Assembly: GCA_030626645.1 (NCBI GenBank)
Contig: DAOUTP010000009.1
Span: 1-20,676 of the forward strand
Direction: 5' to 3'
Origin: Candidatus Cloacimonadota bacterium
GTDB lineage: Bacteria; Cloacimonadota; Cloacimonadia; Cloacimonadales; TCS61
DNA: 20,676 bases
Under the pieces are notes generated by a model, which was not told the DNA's origin, did not search any database, and saw only the letters and a list, made by a program, of their open reading frames with translations. The translations under genes were made by a program, and so were the position numbers. Every line of letters begins with the position of its first letter. Positions within the stretch are counted from its first letter, which is position 1. This document shows positions 1 through 8,367 of the stretch, one piece after another.

Positions 1-689
1 ATCTCAGAAGAATTACCCTTTCCTTCTGACAGATATTTTTCTGCGATCTTATTCCTTTCAGAGATCATTCTCTCAAATACTTTCCCTTGAACTTCCTGAT
101 TATAGTTCAACCTTTTTATCCGAACATCAATCAAATTGATTCCATATTCTGCAACTTTTACTTTTGAAAGCTCAAAGATAGAATCTGCAATAACCTGACG
201 ACCATTAATGATATTTTCCAGGATATCATCTTCCAATTTACTATCTGTATATTCGGAAGTAAACGTCATTTCTCTATTGGAACTTCTTACGATTTCCAGT
301 AATTTATTAGAACTAATCACATCACGTGTTGTTCCACTGATAATGTCATCCAATCTACCGTGTGCGCTGCCTTCATAACGTGTTGTCTCATAAAACTTCA
401 ATGGATCAACGATCTGCCAGCGAGAAAATGTATCGATCCAAATATATCGTTTATCCGATGTTGGAATTTGTTTCGCTTCTCCATCCCATTCCAATATTCG
501 TTTATCAAAATAATGCACTTTTTGAATGAATGGTATCTTAATGCGTAATCCGGCAGTAGTTATTGCATCACCAACAGGTTTTCCAAACTGAGTGATGATC
601 ACCTGCTGTCTTTCATCTATAACATAAAAGGCATTTAATAGTAAGATAAGTGCAATGAAAATTAGTATATAGTTTAATTTCATTTTCAT
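1..689 (-). CDS. hflC: HflC, SPFH/band-7 protease modulator (partial, C-terminus outside window)
   Basis: About 229 N-terminal codons are present; the reading frame is open to the window edge. The protein begins with a hydrophobic segment (residues about 4-19, NYILIFIALILLL) followed by DERQQVIITQFGKP, the usual start of HflC after its membrane anchor. It ends in view with ERNKIAEKYLSEGKG, matching the family's ER-x-RIA-x-x-RSEG coiled region. HflC pairs with HflK to form a membrane complex that encloses and restrains the FtsH protease (family knowledge). The start is the ATG at 687-689; a second in-frame ATG lies two codons later. The Shine-Dalgarno GGAGGT is embedded in the last codons of hflK (Gly-Gly-Lys-stop), so the two genes are tightly spaced and probably co-translated. 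Reading frame and order (hflK then hflC) make this call firm. Confidence 0.93.
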   Translation of the reverse strand, partial: MKMKLNYILIFIALILLLNAFYVIDERQQVIITQFGKPVGDAITTAGLRIKIPFIQKVHYFDKRILEWDGEAKQIPTSDKRYIWIDTFSRWQIVDPLKFYETTRYEGSAHGRLDDIISGTTRDVISSNKLLEIVRSSNREMTFTSEYTDSKLEDDILENIINGRQVIADSIFELSKVKVAEYGINLIDVRIKRLNYNQEVQGKVFERMISERNKIAEKYLSEGKGNSSE

Positions 690-690
690 T

Positions 691-1659
691 TTATTTACCT
701 CCTTGTCCAAGATTTAAGAGAGGTAGTACATTATTCGCTTTATCGTCAATAATGTATTTTTTTTCAACCTTTGGAAGAACTTTCTCCATCATCTCCAGAT
801 AGAGTCTTTTTCTGGTTACGGTTTTGGAATAGCGATATGTATTATACATTTGGATAAATCGATTAGCATCACCATTGGCTCTATTTACTCTATTTACAGC
901 AAATCCTTCAGCTTCTTCAATGGTTCTTTTCGCTCTTCCTTCTGCTTCAGGAATAACTTGGTTATATTTTTGCCAAGCTTCATTAATGATCCTTTCTTTT
1001 TCTTGTTTTGCAGAGTTCACATTATTAAAAGCAGGTTGAACTGCTTCCGGTGGATTAACATTCTGCAAATTGATCGTTACGATCTCTAATCCTGCTTCAT
1101 AAATATCGAGTTGTTCTTGTAGCATTTGTTGAGATTTATCTGCTATCTCTTTTCTATTAAGCACAATAACCTCATCCACACTACGATCTCCGACAACTTC
1201 CCGGATCACAGATTCAGATACATCCCGCATTGTCTCTTCTACGTTTCTAACTTTAAACATATACTTCACAGGGTCTTTTATCCGGTATTGAACTATCCAT
1301 TCCACATCTGCGATATTCAGGTCACCCGTTAACATAATTGCTTCATTGTTATAACTTTGTGCAGAATATTTTGTACGTACTCCGGCTTGCAGAGTTCTAA
1401 ATCCGAATTCTTCTTTAAACACAAGTTTAACTTTAACTTTTGTAAGCTTATCTACACCAAATGGGATCTTGAAATGTAACCCCGGCTGTGTAGTTGCTAG
1501 GTATTTTCCAAATCTCTGGATAACACCTACTTCTTCCGGATTCACAGTATATAAACCCGTTGCAAAGAAAATTACCGCTGCCAGAATAATTACACCTGTA
1601 ATTATCTTTTTCTTTGGTAATTTGATCTGCTTAATGTTAAGTTCCTCAATTTTCGGCAT
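691..1659 (-). CDS. hflK: HflK, SPFH/band-7 membrane protease modulator
   Basis: 322 residues. A short basic N-terminus (LPKKK) precedes one membrane segment at about residues 19-37. Then comes the SPFH opening TVNPEEVGVIQRFGKYLATTQPGLHFKIPFG, a classic HflK signature, and a long helical region rich in Lys/Glu/Ala around residues 215-265 (QEKERIINEAWQKYN). HflK and HflC assemble as a multimeric cage around FtsH on the periplasmic face (family knowledge). The protein lacks the Gly-rich N-terminal extension seen in E. coli HflK and is correspondingly shorter. A good ribosome site (AAGGAG, 5-nt spacer) lies inside the end of the upstream epimerase gene. It is the penultimate gene of the long minus-strand run; its link to the polysaccharide genes before it may be only positional. 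Confidence 0.94.
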   Translation of the reverse strand: MPKIEELNIKQIKLPKKKIITGVIILAAVIFFATGLYTVNPEEVGVIQRFGKYLATTQPGLHFKIPFGVDKLTKVKVKLVFKEEFGFRTLQAGVRTKYSAQSYNNEAIMLTGDLNIADVEWIVQYRIKDPVKYMFKVRNVEETMRDVSESVIREVVGDRSVDEVIVLNRKEIADKSQQMLQEQLDIYEAGLEIVTINLQNVNPPEAVQPAFNNVNSAKQEKERIINEAWQKYNQVIPEAEGRAKRTIEEAEGFAVNRVNRANGDANRFIQMYNTYRYSKTVTRKRLYLEMMEKVLPKVEKKYIIDDKANNVLPLLNLGQGGK

Positions 1660-1668
1660 ACGATCTCC

Positions 1669-2601
1669 TTATTTTTTCTTCATGAAAAAATCTATTGTCT
1701 CTCTTACTCCATCTGACAGAGAATACCTTGGTTCCCAACCAAACTCATTCTTTGCCTTATTAATATTCAAACAACTTTTTCTAATATCTCCGGGTCTCGC
1801 TCCCTCTCGCACAGGTTCTATTTGCATATTCATCTGTAAAGCAATTTCTCGATAAAGCTGTCCGGTTGTTGTTTCTATACCGGTACCGATATTAAAAGCT
1901 ACGAGTTCACCTCTATCTATTGCCAGTACATTTGCATTAACTATATCTCTCACAAAAACGTAATCACGGATCATTCCGTCTGGTTCTTCATCAAAAGCAT
2001 AGAGATATGTTTTTTTATTATCTCGGAAATTTGTAATAAAAATGGAAACTACTCCGGCTTCTCCATGAGGAATTTGACGCGGACCGAATACATTTGCATA
2101 TCTCAGAACTGTGTACTTTAAACCATATTGATGATGGTAAAAATACAAATATTTTTCTGAAACATATTTATGAATTGCATAAGGTGAAAGCGGTTTGGGA
2201 TCATAATTCTCGGTTGTTGGATATTCTTCCGCTTCACCGTAAACAGCACCACCGGAAGAAATGAATATCACCTTTTTTACTTTGTATTTAACGCAATTCT
2301 GCAGAATATTCAAAAAACCTATTGCGTTAACTTCTGCATCAAGTTCCGGTTCTTTAACCGATACAGGAACACTGATCTGAGCAGCATGATGATTCACAAT
2401 CTGTGGTTTTTCATCTCTAAATATCTGTTCCAGCTCTTTCGAGCGAATATCCATCTCATAAAATTTTGCTTTTGGGTTTACATTATGTTTAAAACCGGAT
2501 GATAAATTATCAACTACCACAACTTCATGACCAAGTTCAATATATTTATCTACAATATGGGAAGCAATAAATCCAGCTCCACCAGTTACTAATATTTTCA
2601 T
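1669..2601 (-). CDS. NAD-dependent epimerase/dehydratase (UDP-hexose 4-epimerase type)
   Basis: 310 residues, the normal length of extended short-chain dehydrogenases. The Rossmann nucleotide-binding motif GGAGFIA is at residues 7-13, the acidic residue ending strand 2 is at D31 (VVVVDNLSSG, typical of GalE/WbpP-like enzymes), the serine of the catalytic triad lies in FISSGGAVYG (about 113-122), and the Y-x3-K pair is Y141/K145 (SPYAIHKY). NVFGPRQ and GxGxxTTxxQL-like segments further on match UDP-sugar epimerases. It most likely interconverts the C4 configuration of UDP-glucose/galactose or the N-acetyl forms. Placement with a UDP-sugar 6-dehydrogenase and a specialised NusG points to surface-polysaccharide precursor supply. 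It starts 9 nt after the nusG-like stop with AGGAAGG as ribosome site. Exact substrate cannot be read from the sequence. Confidence 0.88.
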   Translation of the reverse strand: MKILVTGGAGFIASHIVDKYIELGHEVVVVDNLSSGFKHNVNPKAKFYEMDIRSKELEQIFRDEKPQIVNHHAAQISVPVSVKEPELDAEVNAIGFLNILQNCVKYKVKKVIFISSGGAVYGEAEEYPTTENYDPKPLSPYAIHKYVSEKYLYFYHHQYGLKYTVLRYANVFGPRQIPHGEAGVVSIFITNFRDNKKTYLYAFDEEPDGMIRDYVFVRDIVNANVLAIDRGELVAFNIGTGIETTTGQLYREIALQMNMQIEPVREGARPGDIRKSCLNINKAKNEFGWEPRYSLSDGVRETIDFFMKKK

Positions 2602-2610
2602 TTAACCTTC

Positions 2611-3159
2611 CTATCGTATCACTTTAATTTGATCTGCTCGGGCAGAAACTGAAACTGCTTGCCGCAGCAGAGTTACCTGCAAAATTACTTCTTTCACATC
2701 TTTCTGATCTTTCACGTATCCAATAAGTCCTGCAAATGGTCCTTTTTGAATCTCTACTTTCGTACCTTCTTCCAGGAATTCTGCACGTACAAATTCAACA
2801 CCTAATCCACGTCCGGAATGAATCTGTTGTAAATCACCAACTAATTCCATTTGATTCTGTACAGGAAGCCAATAAGCAACATAACCGGTAATAGTAAGCT
2901 GTCTTTTCCCTTCCTGATTACACTTGATAAAAACATATCCGGGAAACATCGGTTTTGTGAATTTAACTTTTCTATTTTTGTAAACACGTACACTGTCTAT
3001 CATTGGAAGATAATAATTTATCTCATATTGTAAGGAATATGTAGCAAGTTTCTTTTCACATCTTGGTTTTGTATGAACAACAAACCATTTCAGATCACCC
3101 TCTCCGGGATCTAAATTCCCAAAAAGTTCATCAATTTCAACAGGTTTATTAGTAGCCAT
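2611..3159 (-). CDS. Specialised NusG paralog (RfaH/UpxY/LoaP-type antiterminator)
   Basis: 182 residues. The NGN domain spans about residues 23-115: it opens with KWFVVHTKPRCEKKLA and contains KPMFPGYVFIKC (69-80), the diagnostic NusG-N motif. A KOW domain follows at about 131-160 (EGTKVEIQKGPFAGLIGYVKD). It has a 20-residue acidic N-terminal extension and lies between polysaccharide genes rather than in the secE-rplK region, so it is most likely not the housekeeping NusG. Such paralogs (RfaH, UpxY, LoaP) load onto RNA polymerase and promote read-through of long surface-polysaccharide operons (family knowledge). The start ATG at 3157-3159 has no recognisable Shine-Dalgarno: a strong hairpin occupies that position (see 3168-3187). 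An alternative is a core NusG in an unusual location; checking for a second nusG near secE would settle this. Confidence 0.85.
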   Translation of the reverse strand: MATNKPVEIDELFGNLDPGEGDLKWFVVHTKPRCEKKLATYSLQYEINYYLPMIDSVRVYKNRKVKFTKPMFPGYVFIKCNQEGKRQLTITGYVAYWLPVQNQMELVGDLQQIHSGRGLGVEFVRAEFLEEGTKVEIQKGPFAGLIGYVKDQKDVKEVILQVTLLRQAVSVSARADQIKVIR

Positions 3160-3167
3160 AAATTAAT

Positions 3168-3187
3168 GGGAACACCGAAGCGTTCCC
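3168..3187 (-). promoter_or_regulatory. UUCG-tetraloop hairpin in the leader of the NusG-like gene
   Basis: Read on the minus strand, the arms are GGGAACGC and GTGTTCCC-type, closing a C(UUCG)G tetraloop. The stem has 8 pairs, including one G-U. It ends 8 nt before the ATG of the NusG paralog, and is followed by an AU-rich stretch but no U-tract, so it is not a standard terminator. It lies after the stop of the upstream dehydrogenase gene. It could be an RNA target of the antiterminator, a pause or processing signal, or a block on ribosome access. The structure is directly visible; the function is inferred. Confidence 0.6.
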
Positions 3188-3194
3188 TTATAAA

Positions 3195-4496
3195 TTAGAT
3201 TCTAACTAAATTATCAGCTTTTCTACCATTGCAGGCAAATCTTGTATCAAGCACAAGTTTAGAACGCTTGATAATATCATCATAATCATAAGCAGTATGG
3301 TCAGTTACAATGATCGTTGCATCGTAATCTCCCATATTATCTAAATTTACAGATTCATAATGTTTATCATTAAGTTCATTGTGGAAAGTTGGAACATGTG
3401 GATCATTATAATCAAACTGTGCACCATTCTTTTCCAATAAAACTATAAGATCCTGAACCGGTGATTCACGCATATCTTCAATATCTTTTTTATAGGCAGC
3501 TCCCAAAAGGAGGATCTTTGATTTTGACAAAGCTAATCCTTTTTTATTCAGAAGTTTAGACAGTTTATTAATAACAAATTGCGGCATTTCATTATTAATT
3601 TCACCTGCAAGTTCGATAAGTCTTGTGTGATATCCATACTCTCTTGCTTTCCAAGTTAAATAGAACGGATCAAGCGGAATACAGTGTCCACCGATTCCAG
3701 GTCCTGGGTAAAATGCCATAAAACCGTAAGGTTTGGTTTTAGCTGCTTCTATCACTTCCCAAATGTCAATATCCATTTTCTCGCAAAGAATGGTCATCTC
3801 ATTTGCTAAAGCGATATTAATATTTCTGAATGTATTCTCATATATTTTTTCCATCTCAGCAATCGCAGGTGTTGAAACAAGATGGATTGGAGCATCTAAA
3901 ATCGAATTGTAAAAAACTTCTGAAATTTTATTGCAATTATCTGTCATACCACCAACAACTTTTGGTGTATTACTTGTTTTGTAATCCTTATTACCCGGGT
4001 CTACACGCTCTGGTGAGAACGCCACAAAAATATCTTCTCCCACAGTAAAACCTTTCTCTTCAAAGGCAGGAGCAACTATCTCTTCGGTTGTACCTGGATA
4101 AGTTGTACTTTCCAATATTACAAGAGTCCCCTTTGAAACATTTTCTGCAAGGGAATTTACTGATGAACGCACATAAGAAGAATCTGGTTGTTGATATTTA
4201 TCAAGAGGTGTTGGAACAGCTATCATAATAACATCTGCATCCTTCATCTCAGTATAATCGAATGTTGCTTTAAGCATACCTTTTTCAACAAGTGTTTTAA
4301 GTTCGGCATCATCTACATCACCAATATAATTATCACCAGCATTAACGTGAGTTACTGCATATTCGCTCACATCCACTCCAATAACTTTATAACCCTTTCT
4401 GGCAACCGTAACTGCCATGGGCAAGCCAACATAGCCAAGCCCTACAATACCAATAACTGCAGTTTTGTCTTCGATCTTATTAATGATCTTTTTCAT
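3195..4496 (-). CDS. Nucleotide-sugar 6-dehydrogenase (WbpA/WecC type)
   Basis: 433 residues, typical for the UDP-glucose/GDP-mannose dehydrogenase family. The NAD-binding motif GLGYVG is at residues 19-24, the middle-domain signature FSPERVDPGN at about 160-169, and the catalytic cysteine is C272 in GPGIGGHCIPLDPFYL. The C-terminal UDP-binding domain contains LLLGAAYKKDIEDMRESP. These enzymes oxidise C6 of a UDP-sugar twice, using two NAD+, through a thio-enzyme intermediate. The PGIGGHCIPLDPFYLTWKARE pattern is closest to UDP-N-acetyl-glucosamine 6-dehydrogenases (WbpA), making an N-acetylhexosaminuronic acid for O-antigen or capsule; WecC (UDP-ManNAc dehydrogenase) is the alternative. It starts at the ATG at 4494-4496, with AGGAG about 11 nt upstream. 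The gene lies just upstream of the NusG-like regulator in transcription order. Confidence 0.92.
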   Translation of the reverse strand: MKKIINKIEDKTAVIGIVGLGYVGLPMAVTVARKGYKVIGVDVSEYAVTHVNAGDNYIGDVDDAELKTLVEKGMLKATFDYTEMKDADVIMIAVPTPLDKYQQPDSSYVRSSVNSLAENVSKGTLVILESTTYPGTTEEIVAPAFEEKGFTVGEDIFVAFSPERVDPGNKDYKTSNTPKVVGGMTDNCNKISEVFYNSILDAPIHLVSTPAIAEMEKIYENTFRNINIALANEMTILCEKMDIDIWEVIEAAKTKPYGFMAFYPGPGIGGHCIPLDPFYLTWKAREYGYHTRLIELAGEINNEMPQFVINKLSKLLNKKGLALSKSKILLLGAAYKKDIEDMRESPVQDLIVLLEKNGAQFDYNDPHVPTFHNELNDKHYESVNLDNMGDYDATIIVTDHTAYDYDDIIKRSKLVLDTRFACNGRKADNLVRI

Positions 4497-4526
4497 TCTA
4501 CGAAATTCTCCTGAATTTGAATTTAT

Positions 4527-5912
4527 TTAATATCTATAATGTTCTGATTTGTATGGTCCATCTTTGGGAATATTGACATACTCAGATTGTTTATCTGTAA
4601 GTTCTGTAAGTTTTACTCCTAATTTCTCAAGATGGAATCTGGCTACATCTTCATCAAGTTGTTTTGGAAGAATGTATACTTTATTCTCATGTTCATTTTG
4701 CCAAAGTTCGATCTGAGCTAGTACCTGATTTGAAAAAGAATTACTCATTACAAAAGACGGGTGACCTGTAGCATTACCAAGATTTACAAGTCTTCCTTCC
4801 GATAGGAGAATAATTGAGTTCCCACCCTGGAAGAAAATCTGATGAACCTGAGGTTTTATCTCAACTTTTCTAATTTCTGGAAGAGCATAAAGTTTGTTAA
4901 CTTGGATCTCATTATCAAAATGACCGATATTACAGACGATTGCCTGATCTTTCATGTTTTGCATGTGCTCAGTTGTAATAACATCACAGTTACCAGTAGC
5001 AGTAACAAAAATATCACCTTCTTCTAAAGCATCTTCCAGAGTTGTAACTTCAAATCCTTCCATGGCAGCCTGCAACGCACAGATCGGATCAATTTCAGTA
5101 ATAATTACGCGAGCACCAAATCCTTTCATAGACTGTGCACATCCTTTGCCCACATCACCATAACCACACACAACTACGACCTTTCCTGCAACCATTACAT
5201 CTGTTCCACGTTTAATACCATCTGCCAGTGATTCTCTACAACCGTAAAGATTATCGAATTTGGATTTTGTTACAGAATCGTTTACATTAATGGCTGGGAA
5301 AAGCAATTCATTTTTTTCTACCATTTGGTATAAACGGTGAACACCTGTTGTTGTCTCTTCAGAAACACCTTTAATGTTTCCAGCAATTGTCTGCCAATTA
5401 CTATCATTTTCATTCTTTAGAAGAAAGAATATTGAATTCAAATCTTCACTTTCGTAGGATTTATCTGCTACAGACGGATCCTTCTGATATTCAACAGCTT
5501 TGTGAATGAATAATGTTGCATCTCCCCCATCATCAACAATAAGATCAGGACCCATTCCATCTGGGAAAGATAAAGCCTGAAGTGTACACCACCAATATTC
5601 CTCAATTGTTTCACCCTTCCAGGCAAAAACAGGAATACCAGATTCTGCAATTGCTGCTGCTGCATGATCTTGAGTTGAGAAGATGTTACAACTTGCCCAT
5701 CTGATATCAGCACCCAACTCTACAAGAGTTTCAATTAAAACGGCAGTTTGCACGGTCATGTGCAAACTACCCATTATTTTTACATTATTTAGTGGTTTAT
5801 CTTTGGAATATTTATCTCTCAAAGCCATTAAGCCAGGCATTTCTTTCTCGGCTATTAGTATCTCTTTTCTGCCAAATTGTGCCAGTGAAATATCTTTGAT
5901 CTTATAATCCAT
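4527..5912 (-). CDS. ahcY: Adenosylhomocysteinase (S-adenosyl-L-homocysteine hydrolase)
   Basis: 461 residues, the bacterial long form with the roughly 40-residue insertion (about residues 144-185) absent from shorter enzymes. Recognisable parts: MGSLHMTVQTAVLIETL (47-63), the SCNIFSTQDHAAAAIA substrate-loop segment (74-89), NVNDSVTKSKFDNLYGCRES (209-228), and the NAD-binding GYGDVGKG (250-257). The C-terminus reads PYKSEHYRY, with the Lys/Tyr tail that reaches into the neighbouring subunit's NAD site. The cytoplasmic enzyme splits S-adenosylhomocysteine into adenosine and homocysteine, relieving product inhibition of methyltransferases. GGAG lies 9 nt before the ATG. It sits 15 nt downstream of pnp, so it probably shares its transcript. 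That gap is far too short for an SAH riboswitch, and none is seen. Confidence 0.97.
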   Translation of the reverse strand: MDYKIKDISLAQFGRKEILIAEKEMPGLMALRDKYSKDKPLNNVKIMGSLHMTVQTAVLIETLVELGADIRWASCNIFSTQDHAAAAIAESGIPVFAWKGETIEEYWWCTLQALSFPDGMGPDLIVDDGGDATLFIHKAVEYQKDPSVADKSYESEDLNSIFFLLKNENDSNWQTIAGNIKGVSEETTTGVHRLYQMVEKNELLFPAINVNDSVTKSKFDNLYGCRESLADGIKRGTDVMVAGKVVVVCGYGDVGKGCAQSMKGFGARVIITEIDPICALQAAMEGFEVTTLEDALEEGDIFVTATGNCDVITTEHMQNMKDQAIVCNIGHFDNEIQVNKLYALPEIRKVEIKPQVHQIFFQGGNSIILLSEGRLVNLGNATGHPSFVMSNSFSNQVLAQIELWQNEHENKVYILPKQLDEDVARFHLEKLGVKLTELTDKQSEYVNIPKDGPYKSEHYRY

Positions 5913-5927
5913 AATTAATCTCCACTT

Positions 5928-8135
5928 TTATCTTCTATTGTCTCTTCTATTATTATCTCTACGATTATCGTTTCTACCATAGCTGCTTCTTGGAGCAGGA
6001 GGTGGAGTTGGAGAACTTCCGGGTTTATGTTCAGGATTTCCGTCTACACCTTTCATTGTAAGTTTCACCTTGCCTCTATCAAAACCAATAAATTTCACGT
6101 TAACTTTATCACCAAGTTTTAACATATCTCCCACATTTGCCACACGATCTTTATGTAATTGAGAAACATGAACTAAGCCTTCTTTTGTGTCACTCATAAA
6201 TTTTACGAATGCTCCGTAAACTTCAATACGAGTAACTTCACCAATATAGATCTTATTCATTTCCGGATCGGAAACAATATCTTTTACAATTGAAAAAGCT
6301 TTGTCTATGGATTCTTTGTTGGAAGATGAGATGCTCACAGTTCCATCATCATCGATGTTCACATCAGCACCACTAATTTCGATAATGTGCTTGATCATCT
6401 TTCCACCTGAACCGATTACAGCTCCGATCTTATCAGGATCAATCTTGATAGATTCAATTTTAGGAGCAGTTTCAGCTAATTCAGCACGTGGCTCAGGAAT
6501 TGTTTCAATAATTTTATCTAGAATATAGAAACGGGCAGTTTGAGCTTTTTCTAATGCAATGCCCATTATCTCTTTTGTTATACCTTCAATTTTTATGTCC
6601 ATTTGCATAGCTGTGATTCCATCTCTGGTTCCTGTTACCTTGAAATCCATATCACCGAGATGATCTTCTAAACCTTGAATATCAGTAAGAACAACAAAAT
6701 CATCACCTTCCATTATTAGACCATTGGCAATTCCGGCAACTGGCTTCTTTAGTGGTACACCTGCAGCCATCAAAGCCAAAGTTCCACTACAAACTGTTGC
6801 CATGGAAGATGAACCATTTGATTCTAATATTTCTGAAACGATACGCAGTGTATAGGGAAAATCATCTTTCGATGGGATCATTGGAAGTAAAGCACGTTCT
6901 GCCAAGGCTCCATGACCATATTCTCTACGTCCGGGACCTCTCATAAACCCAGCTTCACCTACACTGAATGGTGGAAAATTGTAATGCAGGTAATAAGGTT
7001 TTTTGTATTCTTCTGCCAGTCCGTCAATGATCTGTTCGTCACGGCTGTTTCCTAAAGTTACAGTTCCTAATGATTGAGTTTCACCACGGGTAAAAAGTGC
7101 TGAACCATGAACGCGGGGAAGAACATCTATTTCGCAGGTTATTGGTCGGATGTCATCCATTCCTCTACCATCGGCACGGTGATTATCTTTTAAAATAGCA
7201 TTACGGACAGATTTTGCAAAAACTTCATCAAAAGCATCTTTATAATGTTTTTCTTGTGCTGAGAATTCTTCGCCAAGTTCTGCTTCATATTTTTCCATCA
7301 CTTCTTTTTTGATGGTATCAATTGCTTCATAACGTTCCAATTTTCCGTGAAGATGAGCAGCTTTATCGATTGCTTTACCAAAATTCTTTTCAACATTTTG
7401 AACTATTTCTTCCGGCGTTACTTTTAATTCGATTTCCATCTTTTCTTTACCGGCTTCTTTTACGAATAATTCTTGGAAAGCAACCAATTCTTTGATCACT
7501 TCATGACCGGTGTAAATAGAATTCATTATCATTTCTTCCGAAACTTCTTTTGCTCCGGCTTCGATCATTACAACTGCGGATTTTGTACCTGCAACATCAA
7601 GATCAAGAATTGATTCTTTAAATTGTTCAACGGTAGGATTGATGATGATATCTTCATTCACTACACCTACTTTCACACTGGCGCATGGTCCGTGAAATGG
7701 GATATCGGAAATTGAAAGGGCAGCAGATGCACCTAAGATTCCCAACATACCTGGATCATTTTCTCCATCGTACGAAAGAACCGTTATTACAACGTGAACT
7801 GCATTTCTAAAACCTTTTGGAAAGAGTGGTCGGATTGGTCTGTCGATAAGACGAGCATTCAAAGTAGCTTGAGTAGTAGGTCTGGCCTCACGTTTAAAAA
7901 AGCCACCGGGGATTTTACCTGAAGCATACATTTTTTCGATATAATCTACTGTTAATGGAAAGAAATCTGTTCCTTCCCTCACATTTTTTGATACAGTTGC
8001 TGTTACTAATACGCTGGTTTCACCATAAGTGATGAATACAGCACCATTGGCTTGTTTAGCCATTCTGCCGGTTTCCATTGTCAGAGTTTTTCCGGCGATT
8101 TCAATTGACTTCTTTGTGATGTTAAAATTGTGCAT
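5928..8135 (-). CDS. pnp: Polyribonucleotide nucleotidyltransferase (PNPase)
   Basis: 735 residues with complete PNPase architecture: first RNase PH-like domain (about 12-145), helical linker, second RNase PH-like domain (about 325-545), KH domain (about 560-618, GSGG loop at 575-578) and S1 domain (about 626-695). The phosphate/active-site region LFTRGETQSLGTVTLG (347-362) and the metal-binding aspartates in GDMDFKVTGTRDG (D495, D497) are intact. The enzyme degrades RNA 3' to 5' using phosphate and can add tails; with RNase E-type enzymes it forms RNA-decay complexes. The last 35 residues are a low-complexity Pro/Ser stretch followed by repeats of Arg-Asp/Asn-Asn-Arg, an unstructured basic tail. 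Ribosome site AAGGAG is 6 nt from the ATG. The leader carries two hairpins, and the gene follows rpsO, as in many bacteria. Confidence 0.98.
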   Translation of the reverse strand: MHNFNITKKSIEIAGKTLTMETGRMAKQANGAVFITYGETSVLVTATVSKNVREGTDFFPLTVDYIEKMYASGKIPGGFFKREARPTTQATLNARLIDRPIRPLFPKGFRNAVHVVITVLSYDGENDPGMLGILGASAALSISDIPFHGPCASVKVGVVNEDIIINPTVEQFKESILDLDVAGTKSAVVMIEAGAKEVSEEMIMNSIYTGHEVIKELVAFQELFVKEAGKEKMEIELKVTPEEIVQNVEKNFGKAIDKAAHLHGKLERYEAIDTIKKEVMEKYEAELGEEFSAQEKHYKDAFDEVFAKSVRNAILKDNHRADGRGMDDIRPITCEIDVLPRVHGSALFTRGETQSLGTVTLGNSRDEQIIDGLAEEYKKPYYLHYNFPPFSVGEAGFMRGPGRREYGHGALAERALLPMIPSKDDFPYTLRIVSEILESNGSSSMATVCSGTLALMAAGVPLKKPVAGIANGLIMEGDDFVVLTDIQGLEDHLGDMDFKVTGTRDGITAMQMDIKIEGITKEIMGIALEKAQTARFYILDKIIETIPEPRAELAETAPKIESIKIDPDKIGAVIGSGGKMIKHIIEISGADVNIDDDGTVSISSSNKESIDKAFSIVKDIVSDPEMNKIYIGEVTRIEVYGAFVKFMSDTKEGLVHVSQLHKDRVANVGDMLKLGDKVNVKFIGFDRGKVKLTMKGVDGNPEHKPGSSPTPPPAPRSSYGRNDNRRDNNRRDNRR

Positions 8136-8150
8136 TTTTTCTCCTTTTGT

Positions 8151-8170
8151 TTCGGTTTTTCAAAACCGAA
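8151..8170 (-). promoter_or_regulatory. Perfect inverted repeat just upstream of the pnp ribosome site
   Basis: A 20-nt perfect palindrome (arms TTCGGTTTT and its complement, with 2 central bases; in RNA about 8 pairs and a 4-nt loop). It ends about 5 nt before the AAGGAG of pnp. The T-run after it on the minus strand is absent, so it is not a terminator. By position it could protect the 5' end after processing or tune ribosome access. In E. coli, pnp is autoregulated through a leader stem that RNase III cuts; whether this hairpin does the same is inference. Confidence 0.55.
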
Positions 8171-8188
8171 CTTTTCTGCAGAGATTAA

Positions 8189-8230
8189 AGCAATAGACTA
8201 AAGTCAGAATACTGAACTTAGCTTATTGCT
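8189..8230 (-). promoter_or_regulatory. Long imperfect hairpin in the rpsO-pnp intergenic leader
   Basis: The 42-nt stretch folds back on itself: a 7-bp outer stem (AGCAATA with TATTGCT), a one-pair mismatch, then CUAA/UUAG, GU/AC and CAG/CUG separated by single-base bulges, with a UAUU loop. That is about 17 pairs in all. It lies between the rpsO terminator and the pnp start and is a candidate double-stranded substrate for RNase III-type processing, by analogy with the E. coli pnp leader. The fold was drawn by eye, not computed. Confidence 0.45.
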
Positions 8231-8327
8231 CCATTCCTCCGCGATTTTTCATTTTCTCATTTATAATTTATTAATTAACTTGTTGTATGAATATTTACAT
8301 CACTTTTTTTGTTAAGGTATTTCTTCT

Positions 8328-8367
8328 AAAAAAGTTAAGAAAGGGGTTTTATCCCCTTTCTGTTAAC
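8328..8367 (-). terminator. Rho-independent terminator between rpsO and pnp
   Basis: On the minus strand the stem GAAAGGGG / CCCCTTTC (8 bp, 8339-8346 with 8353-8360) closes a 6-nt loop. A further 5-bp GTTAA/TTAAC extension has a 2-nt bulge, and six Ts follow directly (8328-8333). It begins 13 nt after the rpsO stop. Read-through or a promoter downstream of it would be needed to express pnp, the same layout as the E. coli rpsO-t1-pnp operon. Confidence 0.88.

Noticed and set aside
1469..1855. 128-codon plus-strand frame across hflK and the epimerase gene
   Set aside because: Lies opposite two confident genes, has no ribosome site and no recognisable protein.
2611..3159. Housekeeping nusG
   Set aside because: No secE, rplK or rplA nearby; placement between sugar-nucleotide genes favours a specialised paralog, though a genome-wide check is needed.
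4188..4514. 108-codon plus-strand frame across the 5' part of the dehydrogenase gene
   Set aside because: Low-complexity Ile/Asn/Cys/His protein antisense to a well-conserved enzyme; an antisense shadow.
5913..5927. Possible SAH riboswitch before ahcY
   Set aside because: Only 15 nt separate pnp and ahcY; there is no room for an aptamer and no matching motif.
8231..8245. GGAGGA followed by ATG on the minus strand in the pnp leader, reading ATG-GAG-CAA-TAA
   Set aside because: A three-codon frame with the ribosome site touching the ATG is not credible as a gene; at most a chance leader peptide.
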